From positions 62,001 to 126,000 of the forward strand of contig JAICJH010000010.1 in assembly GCA_025928545.1 (NCBI GenBank): a stretch of 64,000 bases of DNA. The letters are read 5' to 3'. Source of the stretch: Bryobacteraceae bacterium (GTDB lineage: Bacteria; Acidobacteriota; Terriglobia; Bryobacterales; Bryobacteraceae). Position numbers and translations under genes: made by a program. Shown here piece after piece: positions 38,112-46,485 of this stretch (the stretch's first letter is position 1; each line of letters starts with the position of its first letter). Below the pieces are notes generated by a model, which saw only the letters and a program-made list of their open reading frames with translations, made no database searches and was not told where the DNA came from.

Positions 38112-38588
38112 TTAAGCGCCCAGCTTGCTGTTCCGAATAGCCTGGCGCGCTTCCGCTTCGTCGCTGCGTGCCCGCTCCGCTTCGCGCTTATCGTGGAATT
38201 TCTTCCCTTTGGCGACAGCTATCTCGCATTTTATCCTGCCGTTCTTCATATAGAGGCGAGTGGGCACGACAGACAGGCCTTTTTCGCGGGTCTCGGTGCC
38301 GAGCTTCTCGATCTCGCGGTGGTGCAGGAGCAATTTACGGGGACGGGTAGGCGCGTGATTGAAGCGGTTGCCGTGGCTGTACTCGCTGATATGGGCATTC
38401 AGGAGCCAGGCTTCGCCTTTTTCCACGGATGCGTAGGCATCGCGGAGCTGGACCTTGCCGGCCTTGGCGGCTTTGACCTCCGTGCCTGTCAGGGCAATAC
38501 CGGCTTCGTAGCGGTCGAGGAGGAAGAAATTGTGTCCGGCCTGACGGTTATCGCTCAGAACCTTTGAAGCGTCGTATTTGGTGGCCAA
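38112..38588 (-). CDS. smpB: SsrA-binding protein
   Basis: 158 residues from TTG 38588; AGAAAGA lies five bases upstream as a ribosome-binding site. SmpB binds tmRNA and delivers it to stalled ribosomes. Family blocks are clear: [25 protein letters not shown] start, [77 protein letters not shown] and a basic C-terminal tail ([11 protein letters not shown]). The tmRNA gene is not in this window. smpB and pepA form a short co-directional pair. Confidence 0.96.
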   Translation of the reverse strand: MATKYDASKVLSDNRQAGHNFFLLDRYEAGIALTGTEVKAAKAGKVQLRDAYASVEKGEAWLLNAHISEYSHGNRFNHAPTRPRKLLLHHREIEKLGTETREKGLSVVPTRLYMKNGRIKCEIAVAKGKKFHDKREAERARSDEAEARQAIRNSKLGA

Positions 38589-38630
38589 TCTTTCTTCTCA
38601 ACGCCTGCGGGCGGTTACGCGTCAAATAGT

Positions 38631-38738
38631 CGTTAGGCTATGAACCAAAAGCCTAACCGGGATGTTTAGATGATATCCCGGCTAACGCCCCGCTGTCTCG
38701 CGGGAATGCCGGTGGAAGTGAGCAGTTGTTTAAACAAC
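38631..38738 (+). promoter_or_regulatory. structured leader: chain of perfect inverted repeats before the secretin gene
   Basis: Four perfect stems follow each other: GTTAGGCT/AGCCTAAC (38632-38639 with 38650-38657), CCGGGAT/ATCCCGG (38657-38663 with 38675-38681), CCCGC/GCGGG (38689-38693 with 38700-38704) and the palindrome GTTGTTTAAACAAC (38725-38738), which touches the ATG at 38739. In addition CGTTAG (38631-38636) can pair with CTAACG (38682-38687), which excludes the first stem. Alternative pairings of this kind suit an attenuator or ligand- or protein-sensing leader. No known riboswitch family is recognised. Confidence 0.6.
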
Positions 38739-41324
38739 ATGAACTATTCAAAGCAGTTAGCCGTTATCTTTCTCTCCGCGCTGATGATTTTGCCGCCCGC
38801 TCCACTGCTGGCCGGCACCCGGAAAGGCGACAAACTCCGGAATCAAGCGCGGGTAGAGGAAGTCAAAGGGAATCTGGATAAGGCGCTGGAACTGACCACT
38901 CAGGCATCTGCTGAAGACCCGGGCGACCCCGCTTATACCCTGCAATTGCACCGCATCCGGTTCGAACTGGGTGTGAAGCGAATCGCGAATGCCAGGAAGT
39001 TGCGCGACGCCGGCAAACTGGCTGAAGCCAAGGCAGAATTTCAGCGTGCGTTCGATGTGGATCCGGCGTCCGATGTTGCCGCTCAGGAGGTGCAGCGAAC
39101 CCAGGAAATGATCGATCGGGAAACGAACCCGGATAAACAGGGAGGCAGGGCGAGCGCGGATACTTCAAGTCTGACCCCGGCCGCCTACGCACGCAAAGAG
39201 CAGCAGGAACGTACCGATGCGCTGGCTCCGGTGCCGATTCTGCGGCCGCTGAACACGGATCTCATCGACCTGAAGATGACGAACCGGCCGCGAACGCTGT
39301 TCGACAGCCTGGCGATGGTGGCGGGAATCAACGTTATTTTCGATCCGGATTACAATACGCAGCAGACCATCACGCAGCCCGTGCAGATCGATCTGCATCG
39401 CACCACGCTCGACGCCGCGCTCGATCAGCTCTGCCTGGTGACGAAATCGTTCTGGAAACCTTTGCCTGGCGGCAACACGATCTTCGTCAGTGTGGATAAC
39501 AGAAATAACCGCACGCTGTATACCGAGCAGGTGGTGAAAGTGTTCTATCTTTCGAATCCGACCACGCCTCAGGAAATCCAGGAAATGCTGACAGTGCTGC
39601 GCACAGTGTTCGATGTGCAGAAAGTTTTCAACTACACCGCGCAGAATGCTCTGGTGGTGCGGTGTGACGCGGATACGATGGCGCTCGTCGAAAAAGAAAT
39701 CGCCGATCTGGATAAGCCGCGCAACGAAGTTATCGTCGATGTGATGGTGATGCAGGTCAGCAGCACCTATAGCCGGCAGATCGGCACCGGCGTCACGGGT
39801 ATTAATGTTTCCGGCACTTTCGCGCCGCGAGCCGGCATTACGACGCCAGCCACGCCCACTACATCTACCGCCACAACGTCAACTACGACTGCAACGACTC
39901 TTCCCTCATCGAACACCACGACTCCGAACGCCAGTATTCCGTTTTCTCAACTTGGGCGCATTTCGACCGCGGACTACTCGCTTTCGAATCTGCCGGGTGC
40001 GACATTCGAGGCCATGCTTAGCGATTCCACTACGCGTGTGCTGCAGTCGCCGCAGATTCGCAGTTCGGTCAATGTGAAATCGTCCATCAAGATTGGCACC
40101 AAGATTCCAATCGCCACCGGGTCGTTCGCATCCGCTGTGGGCGCGGTGGGCGCTTTTCCGGCGGCGAATACGCAGTTCACGTTTCAGGATGTCGGCGTGA
40201 CGCTGGAAATTCAGCCGCAGGTTCACGACAACAATGAGATTTCGATGCACCTCGATCTGGATGTGTCGCAGGTGCTGGACCGTATCGATGTCGGCGGCGT
40301 CTCGCAGCCGGAAATTGCCGATAACAAAGTGACGGCTGATATCCGCCTGAAGGAAGGCGAAGTGAATCTGATCGGCGGCATCATTCAGGACACGAACAGG
40401 AAGAGCTTAACCGGCCTGCCCGGACTGGCGCGGATACCGCTGTTGGGCCGCCTGTTCTCAAGTGAGGATTCGGAGAAGAATAAGACGGAGCTTGTGATTG
40501 CGCTGATTCCGCATATTGTTCGGGGACCGGAGATTACGGCGTCTAACCTCAGAGGCGTCTCGTCGGGTAGTTCAACTCAGGTTAAGGTTACGTACGATCC
40601 GGCTAAGCTGCCCGGCAGTTCCGCCGCCAATGTGCCGGCCGCGCCTGCGGCACCTGCGGGCACGGGACCGATTTCGCCGACCCCGAACGTAGTCCCACCG
40701 GCAGCGGCCGCGCCACCGGCAACAGCGCCGCCTGCCACGGCGCCTCCCGCGACTGCCCCACCGGCTACGGCGCCGCCGGCCAACGATAACGTTCCGGCCG
40801 GCCGCGCGAGTGTTCCTGGCTTGACTGCGCCACCGGCTGGCGCACTCGGCATGTTATTGCCTGGAGCGGGCGCACCAGGCTCGGCTCCGGCAACGCCTCC
40901 CGCGCCCGGTGCGGCGCGAGTGGTCTTTCAGCCGGCTACAACGACAGCGAAGTTGAATTCGGCGGTCACGATGACGATCTATGCCGAGAATGTGGTGAAT
41001 CTGGCCGACGTCAGCGCGCAGTTGCAATACGATCCGAAAATTCTGCGGGTGACGAATATTGTTTCCGGCGATCTGCCGGGAAGAAATCTGGCACCGCTGG
41101 AGTTATCGAAAACGGTTCTCGACGACATCGGACGTGCCGACATGCGCGTCAGCCGCGGTTCGGATGGAGGAACAACTTCGGGATCCGGATCGCTGTTTAC
41201 GGTCGTGTTTCAGGCGATTGGCCGCGGCGATACTTCAGTGCGGCTGAGTTCCATGGGTATTCTGAGTCCGGCGGGACCAGTGGCGGCGACGGCGCCCACG
41301 CCTGCGAATATTAGTGTTCAGTAG
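38739..41324 (+). CDS. secretin (GspD/PilQ-like) with N-terminal TPR region and C-terminal cohesin-like domain
   Basis: 861 residues from ATG 38739, which restores a good signal peptide (LAVIFLSALMILPPAPLLAG). Order: helical TPR-like segment (25-125), STN/secretin N domain (about 175-255: LKMTNRPRTLFDSLAMVAG), secretin short domain (265-325), secretin barrel (about 327-595: VIVDVMVMQVSS, VLQSPQIRSSVNVKSS, GVTLEIQPQV, VNLIGGIIQD, IPLLGRLF, ELVIALIPHIVR), a Pro/Ala/Thr linker with PPATA repeats (628-725) and a cohesin-like sandwich (727-861: LNSAVTMTIYAENVVNLADVSAQLQYDPKILRV-type). It would form the outer-membrane gate of a type II secretion or type IV pilus machine. Two pseudopilin genes follow directly. 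Confidence 0.9.
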   Translation: MNYSKQLAVIFLSALMILPPAPLLAGTRKGDKLRNQARVEEVKGNLDKALELTTQASAEDPGDPAYTLQLHRIRFELGVKRIANARKLRDAGKLAEAKAEFQRAFDVDPASDVAAQEVQRTQEMIDRETNPDKQGGRASADTSSLTPAAYARKEQQERTDALAPVPILRPLNTDLIDLKMTNRPRTLFDSLAMVAGINVIFDPDYNTQQTITQPVQIDLHRTTLDAALDQLCLVTKSFWKPLPGGNTIFVSVDNRNNRTLYTEQVVKVFYLSNPTTPQEIQEMLTVLRTVFDVQKVFNYTAQNALVVRCDADTMALVEKEIADLDKPRNEVIVDVMVMQVSSTYSRQIGTGVTGINVSGTFAPRAGITTPATPTTSTATTSTTTATTLPSSNTTTPNASIPFSQLGRISTADYSLSNLPGATFEAMLSDSTTRVLQSPQIRSSVNVKSSIKIGTKIPIATGSFASAVGAVGAFPAANTQFTFQDVGVTLEIQPQVHDNNEISMHLDLDVSQVLDRIDVGGVSQPEIADNKVTADIRLKEGEVNLIGGIIQDTNRKSLTGLPGLARIPLLGRLFSSEDSEKNKTELVIALIPHIVRGPEITASNLRGVSSGSSTQVKVTYDPAKLPGSSAANVPAAPAAPAGTGPISPTPNVVPPAAAAPPATAPPATAPPATAPPATAPPANDNVPAGRASVPGLTAPPAGALGMLLPGAGAPGSAPATPPAPGAARVVFQPATTTAKLNSAVTMTIYAENVVNLADVSAQLQYDPKILRVTNIVSGDLPGRNLAPLELSKTVLDDIGRADMRVSRGSDGGTTSGSGSLFTVVFQAIGRGDTSVRLSSMGILSPAGPVAATAPTPANISVQ
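40710..40782. repeat. 15-bp coding repeats (PPATA) in the secretin linker
   Basis: About four and a half copies of a 15-base unit encode PPATA repeats. The copies differ at third codon positions, so the peptide repeat is selected or old rather than a recent slippage product. Confidence 0.7.
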
Positions 41325-41331
41325 CGGAGAC

Positions 41332-41817
41332 ATGCCGGAACGTTCCATCAAAAGAAATTCCAGAAGCGGCATGTCGCTTGTGGAACTGATTGTTGCGTTT
41401 ACGATTCTGCTGGCGCTCACGTCGATGGCGGTGCCGCTGGCACGGTCGCGGGTGCGGCGGGTCAAAGAACGCGATCTGCGGGTTGCGCTCGACGACATGC
41501 GCAAGGCGATCGACAAGTATAAGGACATGGCCGACGGCAACAAGCTGGGACCGCAGGAGGGCGTCGATACGTTCAACTATCCGAAGACGCTGCAATCGCT
41601 GGTGGACGGCGTGAAGGGCGCGGGGGCGACGGCCGATGTGAAGGTGAAGTTCCTGCGGCGCATTCCGAAAGATCCGATGACCGGCACGTATGAATGGGGC
41701 ATGCACAGCATGCAGGACGATCCGAAGAGCAGCGGCTGGGGCGGGCAGAATGTTTTCGACGTTTATACGAAGAGTCAGGATAAGGCTGCGGACGGGACAC
41801 CTTATGCGGATTGGTAA
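41332..41817 (+). CDS. type II secretion pseudopilin (GspG-like), first copy
   Basis: 161 residues from ATG 41332, with GGAG three bases upstream, eight bases after the secretin stop. The prepilin site is RSG/MSLVELIVAFTILLALTSM: Gly at -1, Met at +1 and Glu at +5, followed by a hydrophobic helix. The globular part contains RALDDMRKAI-type helices, then the GspG-like FLRRIPKDPMTGTYEWG and ends GTPYADW. Compared with typical GspG the +1 residue is Met rather than Phe. It would join the periplasmic pseudopilus with the adjacent second copy; its 3' end overlaps that gene by 14 bases. Confidence 0.9.
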   Translation: MPERSIKRNSRSGMSLVELIVAFTILLALTSMAVPLARSRVRRVKERDLRVALDDMRKAIDKYKDMADGNKLGPQEGVDTFNYPKTLQSLVDGVKGAGATADVKVKFLRRIPKDPMTGTYEWGMHSMQDDPKSSGWGGQNVFDVYTKSQDKAADGTPYADW

Positions 41818-42202
41818 GTCCAGACTAAGCGGCTTCACGCTGATCGAGCTGATGATCGTGATGGCGGTCATCGTGATTTTGATTTCTGTGGCGATTCCGT
41901 TCTACCAGAAATCGATTATTCGGGCGAAAGAGACGGTGCTGCATAACAATCTTTCCGCAATCCGCAACGCGATAGACGAGTATTCGTACGACAAGCAGAA
42001 AGCGCCTCAGGGGCTGCAGGACCTTGTTTCGGACGGTTATCTGAGAGAGGTTCCGAAAGATCCGATCACGGGAAGCAATCAGTGGAAGGAAATCCAGGAA
42101 GATGCCGGGCAGAGCGTGAGCTCATCGGAGCCTGGACTGTTCGATGTGCGGAGCGAGTCGCAGAAGACTAGTCTTGAGGGAACGCCTTATTCGGATTGGT
42201 AA
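41804..42202 (+). CDS. type II secretion pseudopilin (GspG-like), second copy
   Basis: 132 residues from ATG 41804, overlapping the preceding gene by 14 bases; longer in-frame starts lie within that gene and would destroy the short prepilin leader MRIGKSRLSG. The cleavage site SG/FTLIELMIVMAVIVILISVA is canonical. The body has NLSAIRNAIDEYSYDKQKAP, LREVPKDPITGSNQW and ends GTPYSDW, matching the first copy (GTPYADW), so the two are tandem paralogues. Overlap implies coupled translation and a fixed ratio. The prepilin peptidase, ATPase and platform protein are not in this window. Confidence 0.92.
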   Translation: MRIGKSRLSGFTLIELMIVMAVIVILISVAIPFYQKSIIRAKETVLHNNLSAIRNAIDEYSYDKQKAPQGLQDLVSDGYLREVPKDPITGSNQWKEIQEDAGQSVSSSEPGLFDVRSESQKTSLEGTPYSDW

Positions 42203-42269
42203 GGTCGTTTTTCGCGCAAAATAAGGTTACAGAAAATATATTTTTACACCGGTATCGTCGTATCTCGGG

Positions 42270-42275
42270 TAGAAT
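42270..42275 (+). promoter_or_regulatory. -10-like TAGAAT before the Soli_cterm protein at 42288
   Basis: TAGAAT ends 12 bases before ATG 42288, predicting a leader of about six bases. The preceding 40 bases are unusually AT-rich (GAAAATATATTTTTACACC), as expected for promoter DNA. Confidence 0.45.
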
Positions 42276-42287
42276 TAAGCCACACGT

Positions 42288-44468
42288 ATGGACTTTTTGC
42301 GACGTCTCCGCTTTCTTGTGCCTTCATGTCGGTTTACCGGCAATCGCGGCGTTCTTAAATTTGTTTCTTTGGCTGGTGTTTTGGGTTTGTTGTGTGTGTC
42401 CGCGTCCGCGCAAACGACGTCCCAGTGCGTACCTAGCGCAAGCCCGACGGGCGTTGCGAGCACCGGCCTTGCCGAGAAGATCGGGGACATCGTGCTGGCG
42501 TGTACCGGCGGCACCACGGGAAACACGGTTATTGCCCAGCTGTTCATCGCTCTGAATACGAACGTCACAAATAGTCTCGACGCGAGCGGTAACCCGAAGT
42601 TCATAACCGTCACCAGTTCCGGTGCCGCGGTGACGGCCACGCCGGCCGTCCTGACTTCGGCGACGACTTTGAAGTTCGCGACCATTACCTACACAGTTCC
42701 GACTCCAAATAGTATTCCCGTATTTATCACGATCGCTGGAATTCGCGCCGCAGTGGCATCCATTCAAAATGGAGTGTCCCCGTCGGTGGTTACCGCTTCG
42801 CTGGTCGCCATTGGTTTCACGCTTCCGTCGACTTCATTCAACGTGGCAATCGGCGGTACGGCTCTGACGTCATCTGCATTGAACAACGGCATTGCATGTG
42901 CCGGTTCGCCTGTTCCTGCGACGCAGGACTTCCCCGGTTTCATTAATGCCAGAACCACCTCCTCTGCGGTCCGGATTACCGAGTCCATTGCTACAGCCTT
43001 CACCACGAAAACCTCCGATACTACGAACGGGACTCGCATTGTGGTGAGATTGTCCGGTTACGGGACTGGGATTCGTCTTTTCGTGCCCGACGCGGTAGTC
43101 GGAAACAGTGGTTCGATCCCCACATCCGGCGGAGAGTTCTCAACCACTATTGCGGGGGGTACCTACACACCAAACGCAAATCAACTCCTGCTTTCCCGCG
43201 TAGATGGGGCCGATCAGACTGGCGCAGGTGGCACGCTTGCAACCAGTCTTCCGGTTGGTGGCGCGAGTTTCACCGCGATGAAGGAACTAACGGTCACAGC
43301 TGGCGCCGCCTATGCAGTTTATGAAGTGCTGGATAGTAGTCCATTCGTCAATGAGGCTGTTCAGGTGCCGGTGTTCATTGCGAATGCGGGTAATAATTGC
43401 TCAGCCTCGCTGCAGACGGTTCTGACTGCGTCGCTCGCCCCGGTATCGAATGTTTCGATAGCAACGGCCGCAGACCCGATTCCACGGTATATTTCCGCTG
43501 GGCTGGGTTCCGATTGTCAGCAAATCGGAGATTGTACTGCGGGTTATTTCCCGGTGCTTTCGATCAGCAACGCTCCAGTTTCATTTTCCGGAGCCTCTCA
43601 GGGGCCCCTGCAAACGACGCTGATTCCGATGCTGAATAACGGTGGCACTCAGCTGAATCTCTCCATATCCATTGCATACCAATCGGGATCAGGGTGGCTG
43701 ACCGCTACCCCTGGTTCCAGTTCCGCGGGTCTGTCGCTCTCTGTTGCGGCGAATCCTGCCACACTCCAGCCCGGTGTTTACACTGCCACGGTGAATCTGG
43801 ATGGTGGCAACGCGGGCACCGCTTCCATTCCGGTAACATTCACTGTGGGCCCTGTCGGAGTCACCATTCAGGGTATAGTGAATGCGGCATCCTATCAGGT
43901 CGGACCCATCGCGCCCGGCTCATACGTCGCTCTGTTTGGCCTGAATCTGGCTGGCAATACGGTCGGCGTCACTTTTAATGGCCTTGCCGCCAATCTGATC
44001 TACAAGTCGGCGGGCCAGATTAATCTGATCGTGCCCAGTTCGCTCAGCGGGCAAACAAACGCTACCGTGCTCGTGACGGTGGATGGCACAAAAGTCAGTA
44101 ATTCGTTCGTCGTTCAGCTCGCGGCCAATACTCCCGGGATATTCACGCCGGGCATCCTGAATGTGGACAATTCTGTCAATGCGGTGGGCAATCCGGCCAG
44201 TCGGGGATCGATCGTGCAGATCTATTTTACCGGGCTCGCCGTTCCGGTATTGGCCAACTCGGTTACCGTCAATATGGGGACCCAGCAGGGCCTTGTACCG
44301 CTATTCGCCGGGCCTCAGCCCACGCTCCCGGCGCTGGATCAGGTGAACGTGACGATTCCTTCCGCGCTTGCCTTCACAGGCAATTCAACAACCGTAGCTG
44401 TTTGCGTGTCTCTGCTGCCAGCCACAACGCCGATTTGCTCCAACAGCGTAAATCTGTATGTGCAATAG
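42288..44468 (+). CDS. secreted protein with C-terminal Soli_cterm (TIGR03437) module
   Basis: 726 residues. Signal sequence with a long basic start, hydrophobic core FVSLAGVLGLLCVSASAQ (about 27-44). Residues 45-400 form a low-complexity Ser/Thr/Ala-rich beta region that resembles the N-terminal part of the next gene's product (shared order: ESIATAFTTK / EGFATAFKSQ, GTRIVVRL / GTRISVTF, AVYEVLDSS / AVYEVTTNN). A choice-of-anchor-like Ig module lies at about 405-520 and the Soli_cterm module at 525-726 (GIVNAASYQVGPIAPGSYVALFG-type, SAGQINLIVPSSLSG, IYFTGLA, LDQVNVTIPSALA). It follows the pseudopilins and could be a product or surface partner of that machinery. Confidence 0.82.
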   Translation: MDFLRRLRFLVPSCRFTGNRGVLKFVSLAGVLGLLCVSASAQTTSQCVPSASPTGVASTGLAEKIGDIVLACTGGTTGNTVIAQLFIALNTNVTNSLDASGNPKFITVTSSGAAVTATPAVLTSATTLKFATITYTVPTPNSIPVFITIAGIRAAVASIQNGVSPSVVTASLVAIGFTLPSTSFNVAIGGTALTSSALNNGIACAGSPVPATQDFPGFINARTTSSAVRITESIATAFTTKTSDTTNGTRIVVRLSGYGTGIRLFVPDAVVGNSGSIPTSGGEFSTTIAGGTYTPNANQLLLSRVDGADQTGAGGTLATSLPVGGASFTAMKELTVTAGAAYAVYEVLDSSPFVNEAVQVPVFIANAGNNCSASLQTVLTASLAPVSNVSIATAADPIPRYISAGLGSDCQQIGDCTAGYFPVLSISNAPVSFSGASQGPLQTTLIPMLNNGGTQLNLSISIAYQSGSGWLTATPGSSSAGLSLSVAANPATLQPGVYTATVNLDGGNAGTASIPVTFTVGPVGVTIQGIVNAASYQVGPIAPGSYVALFGLNLAGNTVGVTFNGLAANLIYKSAGQINLIVPSSLSGQTNATVLVTVDGTKVSNSFVVQLAANTPGIFTPGILNVDNSVNAVGNPASRGSIVQIYFTGLAVPVLANSVTVNMGTQQGLVPLFAGPQPTLPALDQVNVTIPSALAFTGNSTTVAVCVSLLPATTPICSNSVNLYVQ

Positions 44469-44877
44469 GATTCCCGGAAAACGCAATGCGAAATTACGAT
44501 TCGCAATCATGAAATTTCACTCATCTGTGCAAATGTTTCTTGCAATACGTAGACGAAACCGATATAGTCGAAGGGTATCGCGAGATAGACCGCAAAGCTT
44601 GGCTTGACTGAGCTGGCAAGTATGTGATACAAACATTTTTAAACGATTTCTGCAATTTTAGTTTTGGTAGCGGACCAGTGTAGTACAAAAATATGTCCGC
44701 ACCGATCAAGTTGTACCGCCTCAGGCTGACCACTTCAGGAAGGCCGGCGAGTCTTACCTCCGCCCGACACGGAGAAGTTCCCAGGATTTGCAAAAAGATG
44801 TTGTTGCAGTTGAGGCTCAGGTGGATGGAACTTCGACCGATTCAATTTTAAGAGTTAAAATTCCCAAGGAGAAACAA
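44469..44877. other. 409-bp AT-rich intergenic leader region
   Basis: It holds TGCGAA/TTCGCA (44487-44492 with 44500-44505), a perfect palindrome TGAAATTTCA (44510-44519), a TATC-GCGA-GATA tetraloop hairpin (44576-44587) followed by ACCGCAAAGC, a second hairpin CTTG-GCT / AGC-TGG-CAAG, and a TAAAAT -10 candidate (44856-44861) just before the Shine-Dalgarno of the next gene. No open frame in it is convincing. Confidence 0.5.
44866..44871 (+). promoter_or_regulatory. strong Shine-Dalgarno AAGGAG for the gene at 44878
   Basis: AAGGAG is six bases before ATG 44878. It decides this start over the in-frame ATG at 44788 and is among the best ribosome-binding sites in the window. Confidence 0.8.
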
Positions 44878-46485
44878 ATGGCAGATTTCAAAATGAAACT
44901 TTTCACCCTTGCCGGCGCTGCGACGATTTTCGCAGGCATGGCATTCGGGCAGGCAGTTGTAAGTTCGACGACCGGTGTGGCCTCAAACGCGATCTTCGTT
45001 CGCGGAGAAGGGACAACGGAACAGGTTGCAGACTCAACGGTCACCTTTACCGGTAATGCGGCCGTTGCAAGCGCGACCCTTCAGGTATTTCTTTCGCCGA
45101 CCGTTGCAATCACCAGCAAGGCAGTCACCTCGTCAATTAATGAAGCGAGTGCGGTAATTGGTGGTGTGAACGTTGCCGGAACAGTAAGCGGTAACTCGGT
45201 GACGTTTACCGGAATTGCGATCCCCATCGGCGGCGGTACTGTTACGATTACCAATATTCGCGTCAATGCAAGCACAATCGCGACAGGCTCAGGCATTCCC
45301 GCCGCAATTTCCGAGACGATATTCGTGAGCGGCACGAACGTCACGCCGAACGTTCCGAACGCAGTAACCGTAGCCTACGTCCAGGCTGGCTTGGGCAAGA
45401 CAACGAGTAGCGGCATCAGTACTGCGAACGTGATCTGCACCGCCACTACCTCAGCTGCCTCCTCTTTTACAGTGAATGTGGCTGAAGGTTTTGCCACCGC
45501 CTTCAAGAGTCAGGGCGCCGCGGGTCAGGCTCTCGGTGTCTGGAACACAGCAAATACTGAAACCGGATACAGCACTGGCATTGCGAATGTGGCGAATTCC
45601 GGAACACGCATCTCAGTTACCTTTGCCAATGTTCCCGCCAACGTAGCCGTCTATGTGCCGGTTAGCGTGCAGCTTCCCGCACTGACCGCCGCTGGTGTGC
45701 CTGCGGCGACCAGCCAGATTACACTGACTACATCCGCAACAGCCGCGTTCAGCGCTGTCGCTGCCTCTGCGGCAACCGGCGCACCCGCAGCTGTGAATGG
45801 TATTGGTGCGGCAGCGGTCACGATTGCCAACGGTACAGGCACGGCCGTCTACGAAGTAACAACGAATAACCCGGCAGCCGTCGAGACCTATGCTATCCCC
45901 GTTTACCTCGTCGCGGCAGCAGGCGCGATCCCGGCTCCGACGACGGCAATCACCGCAACGGTAAGCTTGGCGCCCATCGGTTCCACCAACATTCCGAACT
46001 TTGTGAGCAATGCCAGCACGTTAACCGTCAACGGCAGCGTATGGACGGCTTGCAGCTCGGTTCTCCTCTTCCCGTTCGTTACCAACCAGGCCGGTTTTGA
46101 ATCAGGTCTGGCGATTTCCAACACCTCCACCGATCTTCTGAAAGCTGGCGCCACGCCCGCCACCTCTGTGACGGCACAGTCGGGCACTTGCCTTCTGACG
46201 TTCTTCGGTAATGCGACCGCCGCCAGCAATCCGGCTTCGTTCACGACACCGGTCATCTCAGCCGGCACCACCTGGACCAACACGCTGACAGCAGTTAGCG
46301 GTGGCACTGCGGGTAACTTTGGCGGATACATGATTGCTTCATGCAACTTCCTGTTTGGCCATGGTTTCACCTACATCAGCTACAACATCGGCCAGTCCAG
46401 TGGCATGGCGATGGGTTATTTGGCTCTCGAACTCCCCGGCACTCGTGCAGCAAGCACGGCTGCACCGGAAAGCCTCACCCACTAA
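44878..46485 (+). CDS. probable abundant secreted protein, paralogue of the 42288 product
   Basis: 535 residues with signal peptide (KLFTLAGAATIFAGMAFGQ). The mature protein is Ala/Thr/Val/Gly-rich, nearly without charges, and predicted all-beta. Its first ~390 residues share order and motifs with the 42288 product, but the Soli_cterm module is replaced by a different ~130-residue end (VLLFPFVTNQAGFESGLAIS, SCNFLFGHGFTYISYNIGQ, MAMGYLALELPG). Strong Shine-Dalgarno, an own leader and a strong terminator suggest a single highly expressed gene, such as a surface-layer or matrix protein. That role is inferred; no family is recognised. Confidence 0.75.
   Translation: MADFKMKLFTLAGAATIFAGMAFGQAVVSSTTGVASNAIFVRGEGTTEQVADSTVTFTGNAAVASATLQVFLSPTVAITSKAVTSSINEASAVIGGVNVAGTVSGNSVTFTGIAIPIGGGTVTITNIRVNASTIATGSGIPAAISETIFVSGTNVTPNVPNAVTVAYVQAGLGKTTSSGISTANVICTATTSAASSFTVNVAEGFATAFKSQGAAGQALGVWNTANTETGYSTGIANVANSGTRISVTFANVPANVAVYVPVSVQLPALTAAGVPAATSQITLTTSATAAFSAVAASAATGAPAAVNGIGAAAVTIANGTGTAVYEVTTNNPAAVETYAIPVYLVAAAGAIPAPTTAITATVSLAPIGSTNIPNFVSNASTLTVNGSVWTACSSVLLFPFVTNQAGFESGLAISNTSTDLLKAGATPATSVTAQSGTCLLTFFGNATAASNPASFTTPVISAGTTWTNTLTAVSGGTAGNFGGYMIASCNFLFGHGFTYISYNIGQSSGMAMGYLALELPGTRAASTAAPESLTH

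Noticed and set aside
38589..38738. tmRNA next to smpB
   Set aside because: The region is only 150 bases and shows no alanyl acceptor-like ends; a tmRNA needs over 300 bases.
40710..40782. CRISPR-like array from the regular 15-base units
   Set aside because: The units are contiguous, in frame and encode a peptide repeat; there are no spacers.
40577..40852. 91-codon minus-strand frame of GGAVA repeats
   Set aside because: Simply the reverse of the PPATA-coding repeats in the secretin linker.
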